DNA of 64,000 nt, from positions 20,527,843 through 20,591,842 of the forward strand of contig OY744525.1 of the NCBI GenBank assembly GCA_963556195.1, in the 5' to 3' direction. The notes under the pieces are model-generated. The model saw nothing but the letters and a program-made list of their open reading frames with translations, ran no database searches and had not been told where the DNA came from. Made by a program: the position numbers and the translations under genes. Positions 1 through 11,614 of this stretch are shown here, piece after piece. The DNA is from Sepiola atlantica (lineage: Eukaryota; Mollusca; Cephalopoda; Sepiida; Sepiolidae). Positions within the stretch are counted from its first letter, which is position 1; each line of letters starts with the position of its first letter.

Positions 1-599
1 TTTTTTCATATATATATATATATATATATATAACTTCCCTGTAATCAAATAAAAACGTATACTTATTTATATAACAATAAAATATCAATGATTTTCGGTA
101 TGCCTTTGGAATAGAGTCCGCTTCAAACACTGCTGAATATTTTCGATTACATAGCTGAGAGAAGGATTATAAGAACAATTTAAAAAACTATAATTATTTA
201 TGCAGATAGGATAGGGGTTCACTTCGTAGGTATATCTTCATCGTAAAATAAACACTTACTTTATAGCCAGTGTAACTGAAATCCCTCCTTTAGAATATGG
301 TTTTCACTGTCTTTATATAGAAACTAGAATACACGTTGCAGGATGGGCAAAATCCATTCCACAATCAGAACAGTTTTGCACCACTTTTATGTCCTCTTAC
401 GAGAATTAAAATAAAAACACAATGTTACTAAACCTTATGTCTAGAATTCTTATTTCAATTTTGATCAAAATCAATTACATGACATTGATTCTAGAAATGT
501 CTTAAATTTAAGACTTAAGCTTGTGGGGTCTTAAGAAGAAATTAAAATTCAGGGAATCTTACTTAATTGGATTATGATCAAAATTAATGCAAATCTGAA

Positions 600-985
600 A
601 TATTTGAATTTTTAAATAAGAGGTTGTACCCAAATTATTCCCCCTAAAACCCTTTTTAATACCTCGAAGCAACTGAAATTTGGAGAATATTTATTAATTT
701 TTGATCCCTATTGTTAAAATTTCATAAAAATCAGTGATATCTGAATTTTCAAGAAGGACTTCCACCCCCTCTTTGCCCCTTTACATAAAACTAAAACTAA
801 ATATAATTCACATTATCCACCCTTATGAGTAGCAGCTCTCTCCCCAAATTCATAATGATCGATTAATTAGTTTAGGAGTGAATCCTACATATAGAAATAT
901 ATAAACATATATACATACTTAACTTTATATAGAGATTAGGGATCTCAATTACACTGGCTATAAAGTAAGTGTCAGTTTTACTAAA
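600..985 (-). repeat. Dispersed repeat R1, copy 1
   Basis: The minus strand carries GGATTCACTCCTAAACTAAT, ATCATTATGAATTTGG and TTTTAGTTTTATGT plus TCCTTCTTGAAAATTCAGAT, seen again at 23.7-23.85 and 56.55-56.79 kb. AGTGTAATTGAGATCCCT is also inverted at 262-290 (CAGTGTAACTGAAATCCCT), hinting at terminal inverted repeats spanning about 250-985. Confidence 0.5.
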
Positions 986-1006
986 CACATTATTTTTCCA
1001 ATAATC

Positions 1007-1300
1007 GTGCGCAATAATAATTACTCTTATTATTCGGACTACTATCCTTGTCTTGGTTGTTATTTTCACAACGTTTCAGCCAATGTAACCTCCAATCTTC
1101 TTCAGGTGCATCTTTTCAAACATGGGAACCTATATGGAATTTCAAACAGAACCCTTCATTTAATGCGATGCGTTCAAAGAAGGTCGGGGGGGTCACATTG
1201 GCTGAAATGTGAATATAACAAGCAGGATGAGAATAGTAGTCAGAAGAATCTAGGTAATACAAATTAACAATCCTCATCTCAAAAATTCTGAAACAAGTAT
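1007..1300 (+). mobile_element. Foldback element, copy 1, core deleted
   Basis: The left arm (CACAACGTTTCAGCCAATGT, AATCTTCTTCAGGTGCATCT) and a right-arm piece (AAAGAAGGTCGGGGGGGTCA, TTGGCTGAAATGTGAATATA, GATGAGAATAGTAGTCAGAA) are present. The tRNA-like core has been lost, leaving the arms almost adjacent. Confidence 0.6.
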
Positions 1301-1364
1301 TTACTTTGAGAAAAGTTTTTGAATCGCCAAAAATTGAGACAGCCTTTCTTTTTCTTTTCTATTT

Positions 1365-1615
1365 TTAGAAGTCCTGCCATTTTTTTTTTTTTTTTTTTTT
1401 TAGAAGTCCTGCCATTGTTTTAATTTTTTTTTAGAAGTCCTGCCATTGTTTTTTTTTTTTTTTTTTAAAAGTCCTGCCATTTTTTTTTTTTTTTTTTTTT
1501 TTTAAAGTCCTGCCATTTTTTTTTTTTTTTTTTTTTTAGAAGTCCTGCCATTTTTTAAATTTTTTTTTAGAAGTCCTGCCATTTTTTAAATTTTTTTTTA
1601 GAAGTCCTGCCATTG
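1365..1615 (+). repeat. Minisatellite, AGAAGTCCTGCCAT + poly-T, 8 units
   Basis: Eight occurrences of AGAAGTCCTGCCAT (some AAAAGTCC) separated by T runs of variable length, with a period of about 31-36 bp. Confidence 0.85.
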
Positions 1616-1798
1616 TTTTTTTTAATCAAAATAATTATTATGGATCTTATTAGCTGTTTGTAAACTAAACATATTTTCCTATAATAAATATTTAACCCAG
1701 TTCTTAATGTGAAATGTTTAACTGTATAACCTGATTTAATAACCTTAGTCGACCTAGTATAGAATTTAATACAATATAGAAACTATTAATTATAAATA

Positions 1799-1838
<40 letters not shown>

Positions 1839-1840
<2 letters not shown>

Positions 1841-2697
1841 TTAAATCGAAGATTTTTATGTTTTTGTGACTTCCTGTTTAATCGTGCGCATCATCTGACG
1901 TACGGATGACCAGAAATGAAAAATAAAACCTTTTTGTTAGCATTTCTTTATGCGAATTTTATAATTATTATTGTTCCTTCGAATTATAGTTTAATAATAA
2001 TAATACATTTGTTTAATAATTTTTTTTTGTTTAATATAGTAATAAACAAATAATATTTACATTGAAAAAAAAATTAAATTAATAAATAATGAAATAAATA
2101 GAAACATATGCTAAAAACATTTTATTGAATTAATTTAAAAAAATAAAATTATCAACCGAAAGTTATTTTATTCTTTCTTAATAACGTTACGCTATAATAA
2201 GACATTTTATTTAATTAATTGTAATAAACAAATTATCAACAGAAAGTTCTTTTTTTTCTTCTTAATAACATCACTTCATAACATTTTCTAATCCCATATA
2301 AATGTTTACCAAAAAATTGTTTTTTTTTTGTTCGGCGCCGCCAAAGAAACTCTTGCAGGTGACTAGTAAAGTTTCATTGAACTAATAATGTCTCTTGCAA
2401 ATTTATATTCATACAGCATAATTCTGCGGCTGGAATTATATCTGAAACTAACGTCTCCATTACTTTAATTTTAACGTTATCTTATGGGAAGGTAATCAAT
2501 AATTAGTAATTAAAAAAGGAAGCGGAAGTCGAAATTTTAAAAAAAAAAGTTTTATAAATGTGAAAGTGTAAATAGTAATTTTTGTTATTCAGAAATGCTA
2601 ACAAAAAGGTTTTATTTTTCATTTCTGGACATCCGTACGGCAGATGACGCGCACGATTAAACAGGAAGTCACAAAAGCATAAAAATCTTGGATTTAA

Positions 2698-2702
<5 letters not shown>
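1839..2702. mobile_element. Inverted-repeat element with ~125-bp arms between AT tracts
   Basis: 1839-1965 and 2590-2702 are near-identical inverted copies, e.g. GTGACTTCCTGTTTAATCGT and GAAATGAAAAATAAAACCTT in one arm and their complements in the other. Both outer ends join (AT)n microsatellites (1801-1838, 2701-2750). About 620 bp of AT-rich spacer lies between. Probably a non-autonomous DNA element with AT-rich target preference. Confidence 0.65.
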
Positions 2703-2764
<62 letters not shown>

Positions 2765-2766
2765 TA
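2701..2766 (+). repeat. (AT)n then (GA)n microsatellite
   Basis: About 50 bp of TA repeats followed by GAGAGAGAGAGAG. Other large AT tracts lie at 11-32, 1801-1838, 5639-5681, 8150-8181, 9431-9466, 22985-23050, 24306-24343, 29541-29575, 31620-31661, 33297-33377, 49198-49240 and 49908-49939. Confidence 0.9.
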
Positions 2767-2839
2767 ATAAGTAGTAAGACTACACATCTAAAACAATTAT
2801 TGGCTTAAAACTTCTAAAATTCATACAAAAATTGTCCAT

Positions 2840-3045
2840 ATGGACTCATGCTGCAATGGATAAAGTGACAGTCTTCAGGAGGTTGAAGGTTCAATCCTCA
2901 GTACAGGCGATACTAAGAATATAATTAAAAATTACTTAAAACTTCTACCCGGTCATGGCTGATGGAACGAAAACCATCTACTCTCATGGATTAAATAAAT
3001 GAGAATAGTAGTCCGAATAATCCCAATAATACAACTTCATTCAAA
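2840..3045 (+). mobile_element. Foldback element, copy 2, core and outer right arm only
   Basis: Contains the tRNA-like core (GCTGCAATGGATAAAGTGAC, B box GGTTCAATCCTC, GTACAGGCGATACTAAGAAT), the tail (CTTCTACCCGGTCATGGCTG) and the outer end of the right arm (GAGAATAGTAGTCCGAATAA). The left arm and the CTGAAGA...GAAAC part are missing. Confidence 0.65.
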
Positions 3046-3466
3046 TGCACTTTACTTAGTTTTGGCAATTTTATTTTATCTTATCCTCATCCAATTAAAA
3101 TAACGTTTTCTTTTCATATCATTATAATAAAATAAATATAATCCCAGCTTCCAAAATATTTAGTTTTGCATATTTATCAACAAAAAAAAAATGATCTTCG
3201 ATGGATCTCATAAATCTTTGCAAACATTTATTCTGATTTAATGATCAATTTTCTGTGCAAATCTTTGAAATAGAAATAGCTCTTAATTTTTTTTTAGTTT
3301 TATTCAATTGAATGTCAAATTATTTTAGATTTTTATCGTATTTTTAGCCAATTATATTATTGTACTAGATTACCCATTCCCTCAAAAATGACAAATGAGA
3401 TGTTTTTCGAACAAATCAATGAAGCATTGAAAAAAATCGGCAAAACTTGTATATCACAATAAAATG

Positions 3467-3925
3467 TATCGGTTCAATTTTAGTATAGGGACTGTTGAAA
3501 TATCTCACCTATTTCACTTTTTTTAGTACAAATCTTAACTAATATTGTTTGTTAGTCTGGTATTGTATTTTCATATGGAAAATTAACATTTTAATTTAAT
3601 TTTTTATTTAAACTATTTAAAAATTTTATTAAACACAAAAAGAACTGTTAACGTTCTTTTTAGATAAAAAAAACAAACAAGTTTAACAAATTTTAAAGCA
3701 AAAGGCAAAAAGTTAAAACATACTAGTTTAGATAAGTTCTCAACAAAAATAAAAGTTTGGAATCACAGTTCAAATTTATAGACGATGAAAAAAAAAATTA
3801 GAATTTTATTTTAGGAGAAGAAATACAATTTAAGACCAACAATCAATTAATTCTATTCAAAAGTCAAGTGAAATAGGTGATATATTCTAATGGTCCCTAT
3901 ACAACAATTGAACTGATTTTTTTTT
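3467..3925. mobile_element. Foldback repeat, ~55-bp arms
   Basis: AGTATAGGGACTGTTGAAAT with TCACCTATTTCACTT on the left is matched by AAGTGAAATAGGTGATATAT and ATGGTCCCTATAC inverted on the right. The spacer (~340 bp) is A/T-rich without coding frames. Confidence 0.5.
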
Positions 3926-3929
3926 TATT

Positions 3930-5629
3930 CAAACAATGGACTATTTAAATCAAATTCATCAAAATTAGCTTTGTCACAACGGTCGTTTATTGCTATTTTA
4001 CATGAAGCAATCATAAGAATTCTAACTTCATAAATATCTCTGCTTGTCTTAATTGGTGAGTGGGAACAGGACAAGCAAGCTTTCTTTGATAAAGTGATTG
4101 TTATCAGAAATTATGGGCATATAAATAAATATACGGAAACACAGTGGCTATTTTTTTTTAGTATGGAGGTTTATTTTCTAATAAGATAATCCTAAAATTA
4201 GTTGCAACATAAAATAACAAACCTAAAAAAAAAATTTTTTAAATGAGAGAAAAACTTGTTTTTTTAGGTTAAAATCATATTTTACATTCTATGATCAAAT
4301 AAATCTTTCTAAAATGTTTAATTTTAGATAATTGTATATTTTTATCTTGAAAATTCTAAAAAAAATCGTATTATTTCCTCCATTTTTCATGTTGAAAAAA
4401 TAAATGCTTTTCTGAAATCAAAATTTAATCAATGCCTTTTTAAACTCTCATTTGTTAGTTCATAATCTAATTGTATACATTCCGATCCAAAATATTTAAT
4501 TTTGCATTTTTATAAATAATTGTTTCTTTTTGTTTTCAAAATTCTAAAAATAGCATTATATCATTCATTTTTCATTTTGAAAAACGAAAGATTTATCTTC
4601 CAAATCTGTGTATTTTAATCATATTTTAATTTTTTTTTTAAATCTCATATTTATTATTTATTTTTTGGTGCATAATGTTCAAATCTAATTTATATACATT
4701 TATTTTGGTTGAAATATGAATAAGAAAAGACATAAAAAAAAACTGAAGCACAAAACAAAATGAACAATATTTTAATAAAAATGTATTGTGGGATCGAAAA
4801 GCTCTATAGAGTCTATTTCTGGAGGGAAGTGATATTGAAAAACCTTAAAATCTCGGGAGTGGAATGTAACTTCTAACTGCAGTAGCCTTTTAAAGTCGCC
4901 CCCTGACAGTTGGACTAGTTGAAGAAAATGAGAGAGAGAGAGAGAGAAGGAGAGAGAGAGAATGAATGAGAATGAGAATGAATGATGAAAAGAGAATCAG
5001 TGAGAATCAACATTAGCCCCAGGTTCATCTCGTGTCATTAAATTTATTGTTCTGTTTCATGGGAGGTAACTCTTGCTAACCTTATTTAGTTCAAAAACAT
5101 TCACTTCTGCTTAGGCAACAATTCCCTCTGCTTATAATCAGTGTATTAGAAAAAAAATGGATATTTTTTCTTCTTCTCTTATTTTTAACTCATTACTTTT
5201 TGTATTTAATTTCTTTTATCTTTTTGCTGTGTCAGAAGTGCTTTTTATTCGGTCATTTGATGAATAGCTCATTTTCCAACTTAGGAAAATAACTTAGACA
5301 ATTTCTAAGGTTTTGAACCGGGGAAATATTTAAATCATTTGAGAAAAGTCGTCGACGATTTTAGTACTTTTCCTCAAAAGCAAAACCATCGGCATAAATA
5401 CGAGCAAATGTGTATTCAAAAAAAGATTGGGAGAAAATAGGGACGATGATGTCAGTGATGACCAGTTTTGTTGGTAACATACATCTCAGAGATGCTCACC
5501 ATGTTTTCGGTATCCATCACTTCAACACAATAATGCAAGCAATCTGACATATATTTCGGCTAAAATTAAACGAACTTAATTTTAAAAAAACTCGATTCTC
5601 GGTTTTAATTGGATAATAAGCAATTCATG

Positions 5630-5682
<53 letters not shown>

Positions 5683-6150
5683 TAGCGGTACCTGTGTTCC
5701 GGCATTGCTGAGGAAAATTGAGGAAACCAAGAATCGCACCCTCGTAGAAGTAAATTGACTGGAAAGAACCGGAAAGACACTTTTCATCCAAAATGCTAAC
5801 CTTTATTTATGATAAAATAAATATTTGTAAAAAGTTAATGGTGGGATGGGAAAATACTCACTAATTTGTTTGCTGGACCACAATGTATGTTTTTTGGGGA
5901 GGGGGGGGGGGGCTTTGTATTTAATTTACAATTTAACAAAAGAATAAAATAGCTGATTTGTGTAGGAATGAACCAAAATGCATTATAGTGGAATTTAATT
6001 TTGTAATGAAATTAATATATATCTCAGGAGGTCATCTTTTAAAATTGAATGGATTTCACATAAATTTAAAGAGGCAATACACCATCATATGTCGATGTCA
6101 CATTGAACCATTGAAAGTGATGTTGAGCCTGGTCAGTACTGTTGGATAAT
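3930..6150. other. No gene seen: AT-rich sequence
   Basis: Diffuse repeats (TCCAAAATATTTAATTTTGC-like strings at 3150 and 4488), a GA tract at 4932-4965, an AT tract at 5639-5681 and a G-run near 5900. Nothing coding. Confidence 0.6.
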
Positions 6151-6530
6151 GGCCCTATGGGAATGGACGTATCTGTTGGGAATCGTTGGTTTGACTTGCA
6201 CGAATTAACGCGGGTGCAGTCGAGTGCAGATTAGGGCCTGTTCTCACAGTCAGAGCTAACAGATGTGACAAGGTTACCGTGTGACGAGACCCCAGATCAA
6301 GGGTCAGTCTGCACTTGCGAGAGGCTCTGTGACGTCGCGGGCCTTGCGTTGGAAACAGAGGATCCGTGACGTCACTCGTTCTCGTGAGAAGAGAGTTTTC
6401 GTCAGTCTGATTCGGAAGGCGAACCGAGCAGGACGTGCGATTCACGATGTAAAAATAAGGGAAATATTTCCCTTAAGGGAATACAAGCGCGAGAAATCCT
6501 TCCCTCCCCCTCTCTCTATGAATGGTTAAG
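6150..6530. promoter_or_regulatory. CpG-rich segment with CRE-like sites
   Basis: Far richer in CG dinucleotides than its surroundings (CGAATTAACGCGGGTGCAGT, TGTGACGTCGCGGGCCTTGC). TGACGTCA occurs at about 6368 and TGACGTCG at about 6331. It could be a promoter or an LTR. Overlapping open frames on both strands lack domains. Confidence 0.35.
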
Positions 6531-6769
6531 AAAACATTGTTAACTAACTACGATAGATTAGTGATTTGCTCTCTCCCTCTCTCTCTCGACGTAGTGAATG
6601 ACTCCCAGTTGAAATAACAACGCTTGTAATAAAATGAATTAAATTTAAAAGAGAGTTTGTCTTCGGAGTGCGTCATGAGGCTTTTGTTGCAGATACGGAC
6701 GGCATGGTTCACCGCAGGAAGGAAAGAACAAAGAATTCATCCACTAGACGACACGACCACCCTCTACAT

Positions 6770-6890
6770 GACAAGGGAGAAAAGCAAGGTATGCAACAGT
6801 ACTAGATGGGTGACCATCTGAAACTGTATGTGGGAGGATGGTGACGTCTCACAAGTCACTTCCTGCAAAAAGAAACATTGTCAAGGTTTG
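6770..6890 (+). repeat. Short 5S-like fragment
   Basis: Holds CAGTACTAGATGGGTGACCA, the intermediate element and C-box part of 5S rRNA, with little 5S similarity outside it. Possibly a relic of the same SINE family. Confidence 0.4.
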
Positions 6891-6989
6891 TGAAGTGACA
6901 ACCGCTAATAGAGGTTATCCTCTACAGAATGTTCATCTTTCTCAATGGCTGTAGAAAAACTAAAAGATGAGAGAACATGTTTCTGAATT

Positions 6990-7460
6990 TTTTAGATGAG
7001 GATTGATAATTTGTATCATTCGAACTACTACTCTCATCTTGAGTGTTATTCTCACAACGTTTCGGCCGAGGTAACCTCCGACCTTCTTCAGCTGTATCTT
7101 GTTGAACTCGGGAATCTTTTTGTTGAACTGGCAAGGACCTGTGGCGTAACGGATAAAGTACTGAGTGAAATTCAGTTCTAAGTGACACCATTCTGGAGGT
7201 TGAAGGTTCAATCCTCAGTGCGGGCGATACTAAGAATACAATTGCAAATTATATAAGACTTTTACCCAGTCATGTGAGAGCATGTTACCCCCGTAGATTA
7301 AATAAAGTGTTCTGTTCGAAATTCTGTACAGACTCCAGAGTTCAACAAGATACAGCTGAAGAAGGTCAGAGGTTACATCAGCCGAAACGTTGTTAGAATA
7401 ACACTCAAGATAAGAATAGTTGTTCAAATAATCCAAATAATCCAAATCATGAGAGAACAT
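6990..7460 (+). mobile_element. Foldback element with tRNA-like core and hammerhead-like arms, copy 3
   Basis: A complete, symmetrical element. The left arm (about 6996-7130) and right arm (about 7300-7450) are inverted copies of each other. The right arm reads AGCTGAAGAAGGTCAGAGG then CAGCCGAAACGTTGTTAGA; the left arm is its reverse complement. The centre (about 7135-7260) is tRNA-like, with an A-box-like TGGCGTAACGGATAA as in tRNA-Arg and a B box GGTTCAATCCT. It is followed by a conserved tail (GCGGGCGATACTAAGAATAC, TTACCCAGTCATG). No protein is encoded. Confidence 0.75.
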
Positions 7461-7552
7461 GTTAATGACCTTAAATTGATACAGTTTTTAGGAGGAATAC
7501 ACCAAATTTAGAAATCACAGTATTTTGAAGGCCGATGTGAATTTGGTCTTCT

Positions 7553-7860
7553 TGTCTAGAAGGAATGGTGGAAGGATGTATAAAAAGAGGTAAACCATTG
7601 AGAAGATGTTGTGATAACACATGCTCCTGGATTTCCAGATCTATCAGTCCACTAAACAAAGTAGTGAAAGAAAGGACACCTTGGAAACAGTTAAGACATG
7701 ATACATCGTTTTCTGCAGTATGTCTAGAAGGAATGGTAGAAGTGTGCAGGAAAATAAATAAACCACTGAGAAAATTAGGTGACAACCTATGTTCCCAGAC
7801 TTCCAGATCAGTGAGAGACAGGAGATCTTGAAGACAACTATTACGTCATAGATCGTAGTC
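7553..7860 (+). repeat. Tandem repeat, ~167-bp unit, about two copies
   Basis: GTCTAGAAGGAATGGTGGAA at ~7555 and GTCTAGAAGGAATGGTAGAA at ~7722, followed in each by AAACCA-TGAGAA and CCAGATC. An open frame crosses both units but has no recognisable domain. Confidence 0.6.
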
Positions 7861-7924
7861 TACAGTTTGCAGAGAAACTGTTTTTTCGATGATATATCTA
7901 ACATATAAAGTTATCTTGTCGGGT

Positions 7925-8065
7925 TTTTAAGTTTGGTGGGAGAGAACCCCAGCAGAGTGTTCAATTATTAAGAAAAATTCCAAAATGAGAGCGTAATATT
8001 CATTTATATATGTAATTACAAAAGATTAAGACAACATCGGTACCAAATCCAAACAAAGGGGACCT
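7925..8065 (+). repeat. Dispersed repeat R2, first copy
   Basis: GAGAGAACCCCAGCAGAGTG, TTCAATTATTAAGAAAAATT, AATGAGAGCGTAATATTCAT and ACAACATCGGTACCAAATCC parallel 31409-31520. The inverted arm seen at 31.6 kb is absent. Confidence 0.6.
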
Positions 8066-8143
8066 ATAGTTGAGCTCCTATGCCGGCCTCTCTTCAGCTT
8101 CTATTTTTGTCTGTTTCTTCAGAAAATAGCGTCTAACCTTATT

Positions 8144-8183
<40 letters not shown>

Positions 8184-8184
<1 letters not shown>

Positions 8185-8346
8185 GATGCATTCCAATGAC
8201 CAAAGGAACAATCAATCTATAGTTTGCATCTGTTCATTCCTTTTCTTAGTCTTCATATTTTGTCGAACGAAATATGAAGACTAAGAAAATGAATGAACAG
8301 ATGAAAGTTATGGATTGGTTGTTCATTTGGTCATTGGAATGCATTT
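8184..8346. mobile_element. Long hairpin (~75-bp arms, tiny loop)
   Basis: GATGCATTCCAATGACCAAA at the left end is complemented by TTTGGTCATTGGAATGCATT at the right. The arms meet around TATTTTGTCGAACGAAATAT. Mismatches are few. AT microsatellite lies on both sides. Looks like a MITE or foldback element. Confidence 0.6.
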
Positions 8347-8687
8347 ATAATATATATATATTTTTTTTTTTTTTCTGAAGCTTGTAATGCAACAGCATTG
8401 AGCTTGCAATTTGGAACATTTTCGGATATTATAAAAAAATAGACATTCTTTTGTAGAACCCACAAATATATATTATATAGATATATATATATAATTATTA
8501 ATGACAATATATGTATTAGCATATAGCATCAGATCCTTTTACTTTGTTGTCTCCTTAAAAGATTCAGCTCAATGCTTGTCAATTATTGATAACAGAGCAA
8601 AATATAAATCAGTTCATATTATATTCCAATAACCATGGTTTTATTTTATTATTTTTATTTTTTCACATTTCCAAAAAATATAAAATT

Positions 8688-9400
8688 TCTGTGAGATATA
8701 TTTTTTACGGTCCGTTTCATTTGTCTTGTGCCAAACAGCATTTTTACGTCAATATCGTCTCTGCAACACTACAAAATCATCAGAAAAAATTCACAAAGAG
8801 TAAAAATATATATGAGATGTAGCTACCTATCTACATCTCATTCTCTCTGCTGGACTTTTCGACACCAGACTTTTTAGCAATCGGACATTTGCTTGCATTC
8901 GGGCAGAATTTTGCCCTGTTGTTTCTTCCCCCTACAACTTTTATTTTATTTTATTTTTTCAAATTTTAAATCTTGGCCTTTGCCAACTTATCTATCCCAG
9001 CGACTTCCTCTGATGATAAGATTTTGATCTTTGAAAAGCCTGGCTTAAGGAAAATTTAACTTGAATAAATTGCCTTTTTTGCGGAATATACCTTGCTCTG
9101 AGCAATTGAATTGAATTATGATTTGACTTTTGCTTCTCTAATTCCTTTCCATTCTTCTTCATTCTACCTGCTCTATCCTGGATATTGAGCTATATACTCT
9201 TCACAATAGGTTTCACTTTTCCTAAAAGTTCGCTTTTAGTACACCACTTTATATATATATATATATATATATATAAATATTAAATTTCTGTGAGATATAT
9301 ATTTTACGGTCCGTTTCATTTGTCTTGTGCCAAACAGCATTTTTACGTCAATATCGTCTCTGCAACACTACAAAATCATCAGAAAAAATTCACAAAGAGT

Positions 9401-9405
<5 letters not shown>
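8688..9405. repeat. Direct repeats (~120 bp) 590 bp apart
   Basis: 8688-8803 and 9283-9402 are almost identical: ACGGTCCGTTTCATTTGTCT, TGTGCCAAACAGCATTTTTA, CGTCAATATCGTCTCTGCAA and CAAAATCATCAGAAAAAATT. On the minus strand each unit has CTGATGATTTTGT ... ACAAATGAAACGG, again hammerhead-like but with a ~50-nt stem II loop. The spacer is non-coding. Confidence 0.65.
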
Positions 9406-9468
<63 letters not shown>

Positions 9469-10009
9469 TTATTGATTAAAATACGAGATGCCCAAAGAAG
9501 CATAATGAATAAATGTTCGGCTTAATAAGCTGCAGCCTCCTGACATACTGCTTTATCTTTGATCTTTACACGACTGTTCATCCAAAAGACTTTCAATGCT
9601 AATTAATCTAATGAAACGAAATTGATATCGACATGACCTACAATGCATCTCTGAAAAATAATTAGTGGAAATCACAGCAGGGTTTTCCGTAATATTGTCA
9701 GGTGTCGGATAAAACTAGCAAGACAAATTACAAAACTGGTATTAAAAGAAGGTCAATGTTCAGAACCGATGCTACCTAATTTTAAAACTCGCAACTGCAA
9801 GCAGATTTTGAAAACTTGCTTGGAGGGAGGCGAAAGGGATGGTTTCAGCAGTTCTCTGGAGGCCTCTTAATATTTATTTTTTCGTCCTATTGCTTAAAAT
9901 GTTCTTTAAAAAAAGATTATATAGCCGCTTTTAGTAGTAACGACATATTAATAAAAAACATTTGGCTGTTCATATTCGTTAATCTGGCCCAAATTTAAAT
10001 GTTGCTCTA

Positions 10010-10260
10010 TCGTCTTTGACCACTTGACTAACGAGTCATTAGTTAGGTGGTCAAAGATTACACATACGTTAAGTAGTTCCTCTTTCAGAAGCGCAGGTTC
10101 GAATCCTGTGCGAGCGTCATTTTTCACTTTATAGTTTTCTTTGTTTATTTCCAGCCCCATGGACTAAATAGTTATTTAATGCTATTACCTGCACACACAC
10201 ACACGAGTGTCAACAAAAAAAGCAACGTGATACATGATATATATTCGGAAATAAATTCCA
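10010..10260 (+). mobile_element. tRNA-derived SINE type 2, copy 1 (with internal inverted duplication)
   Basis: B box GCAGGTTCGAATCCTG near 10098-10113, followed by the same tail as the next copy (TTTGTTTATTTCC, TGGACTAAATAG, TATTACCTGCACACAC, AAGCAACGTGATACAT). The head region is disturbed: TCTTTGACCAC recurs inverted as GTGGTCAAAGA around 10012-10052. Confidence 0.6.
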
Positions 10261-10394
10261 ATGTTAACGATATAAAAAGTTCACTCTGTTCACTGCTGAA
10301 CAAAATTCCGAGGAAATCATTATAACTCCGCTAGTAAAAACATAAACCAAAATTTATCTCGGAGCTTGGAAGCTGAGTTATTTGTACAGGTTCA

Positions 10395-10640
10395 GCTTTT
10401 TTTAACCGTGCAGCTCGTTAGTCTAATAGTCAGAGACATCACCCGAGTTAGGTGGTCCCTCTTTTGGAGGTGCAGGTTCGAATCCTGTACTAGTCTCATC
10501 ATTTTCTTACTTTGTGTTTTTTTTTTGTTTATACCCAACCCCGTTGACTAAATTAACCGTATTACCTATGCAAACATGAGTGCCAACATAAAAGCAGCGT
10601 GATACATTATATACTGTCAGAAATCAATTCCAAGGTTAAC
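10395..10640 (+). mobile_element. tRNA-derived SINE type 2, copy 2
   Basis: The head has GCTCGTTAGTCTAATAGTCA (A-box region) and GTGCAGGTTCGAATCCTGTA (B box), like a tRNA with a long variable part. The tail CCCCGTTGACTAAATTAACC, GTATTACCTATGCAAACATG and AAAGCAGCGTGATACATTAT is shared with the copy 380 bp upstream and the tail at 22.9 kb. Confidence 0.65.
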
Positions 10641-11614
10641 TATATCACTTATGCATATGTAATTCATTCCTTAGTTTATACTCCATCTCTAAAATTTAAA
10701 TTCCCACACCATTGACAGCCAATGGACTCCTTTATAAATACTATTTTACATAGAATTTCAATAACCTATTCTTTTTTTCTGTAGAAAAGGTTGTCATACA
10801 TTCCTCCACTTACAATTATGATTTTTTCTCAGTTCTGCTCTTATGTTGCATCGTCATTAAGTTAATTTTTACAACTTTACTTGAAGCAGAATTGTGTCAT
10901 GAATCAGACTGGGGTCTGACTGCAGCCCAAATCTCTGATGACTTTGAAATGAATTACAAGCCATCATGAATCAAGTGGAGACATACCGTGACACAAAACT
11001 GGAAACGAATTGCAAATATATTTCTATTGAACATGAGCATGCTGGTTACTCCGAATAGAGTTTCAAGCGAACTGCCAAATACTTGTTTATTTTTGGCTCA
11101 ATTATTCGCATGGTCAATGAAGAGAAATCTTCATTTAATTCTGGCATTCTCAACAGCACGTGGTGCATATTAATCGTGGCATTTTTTCTTTGTTATAATA
11201 TTTAGTACCTGTACATGAACTCTTAGCATCCCGTTGAAAATGTTCAAAGTCTCAAGCTTCAATCCTGTAAGGAATTACCGCAGAATGGCTAAAAAAATTT
11301 AATTTAATTATTTTCAATATCTTTGTTTGGGGACGGATTGCGATGTTACTTGACAGTATGTCTGAAAAGAATTGGTTCTTTAATATTATAATATGATGTT
11401 ATTATTTTACACTCAAAAACTAAAAATAATATTTTCATTGAACAAATCATTTGAGTTATTATCAAAAGCAGGCATTTTGAAGAATTAAAAAAAATAACAC
11501 GTGGAAAAAGTTATCTAGCGATTATGAAAAACGATAGGATGTTGAAATAATTATCAATACCCGGATGTAAGTCTCACAAGAATTATTTCCCTTTCTATTG
11601 GGAAGTTTTAAAAG

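Noticed and set aside
1365..1615. CRISPR-like array
   Set aside because: Spacers are poly-T runs, not unique sequence, and the DNA is animal. It is a minisatellite.
2503..2787. Tyr-Ile repeat proteins across AT microsatellites (also near 5.6, 9.4, 24.3, 29.8, 31.6, 33.3, 49.1 and 63.4 kb)
   Set aside because: TATATA tracts always give long YI/IY frames.
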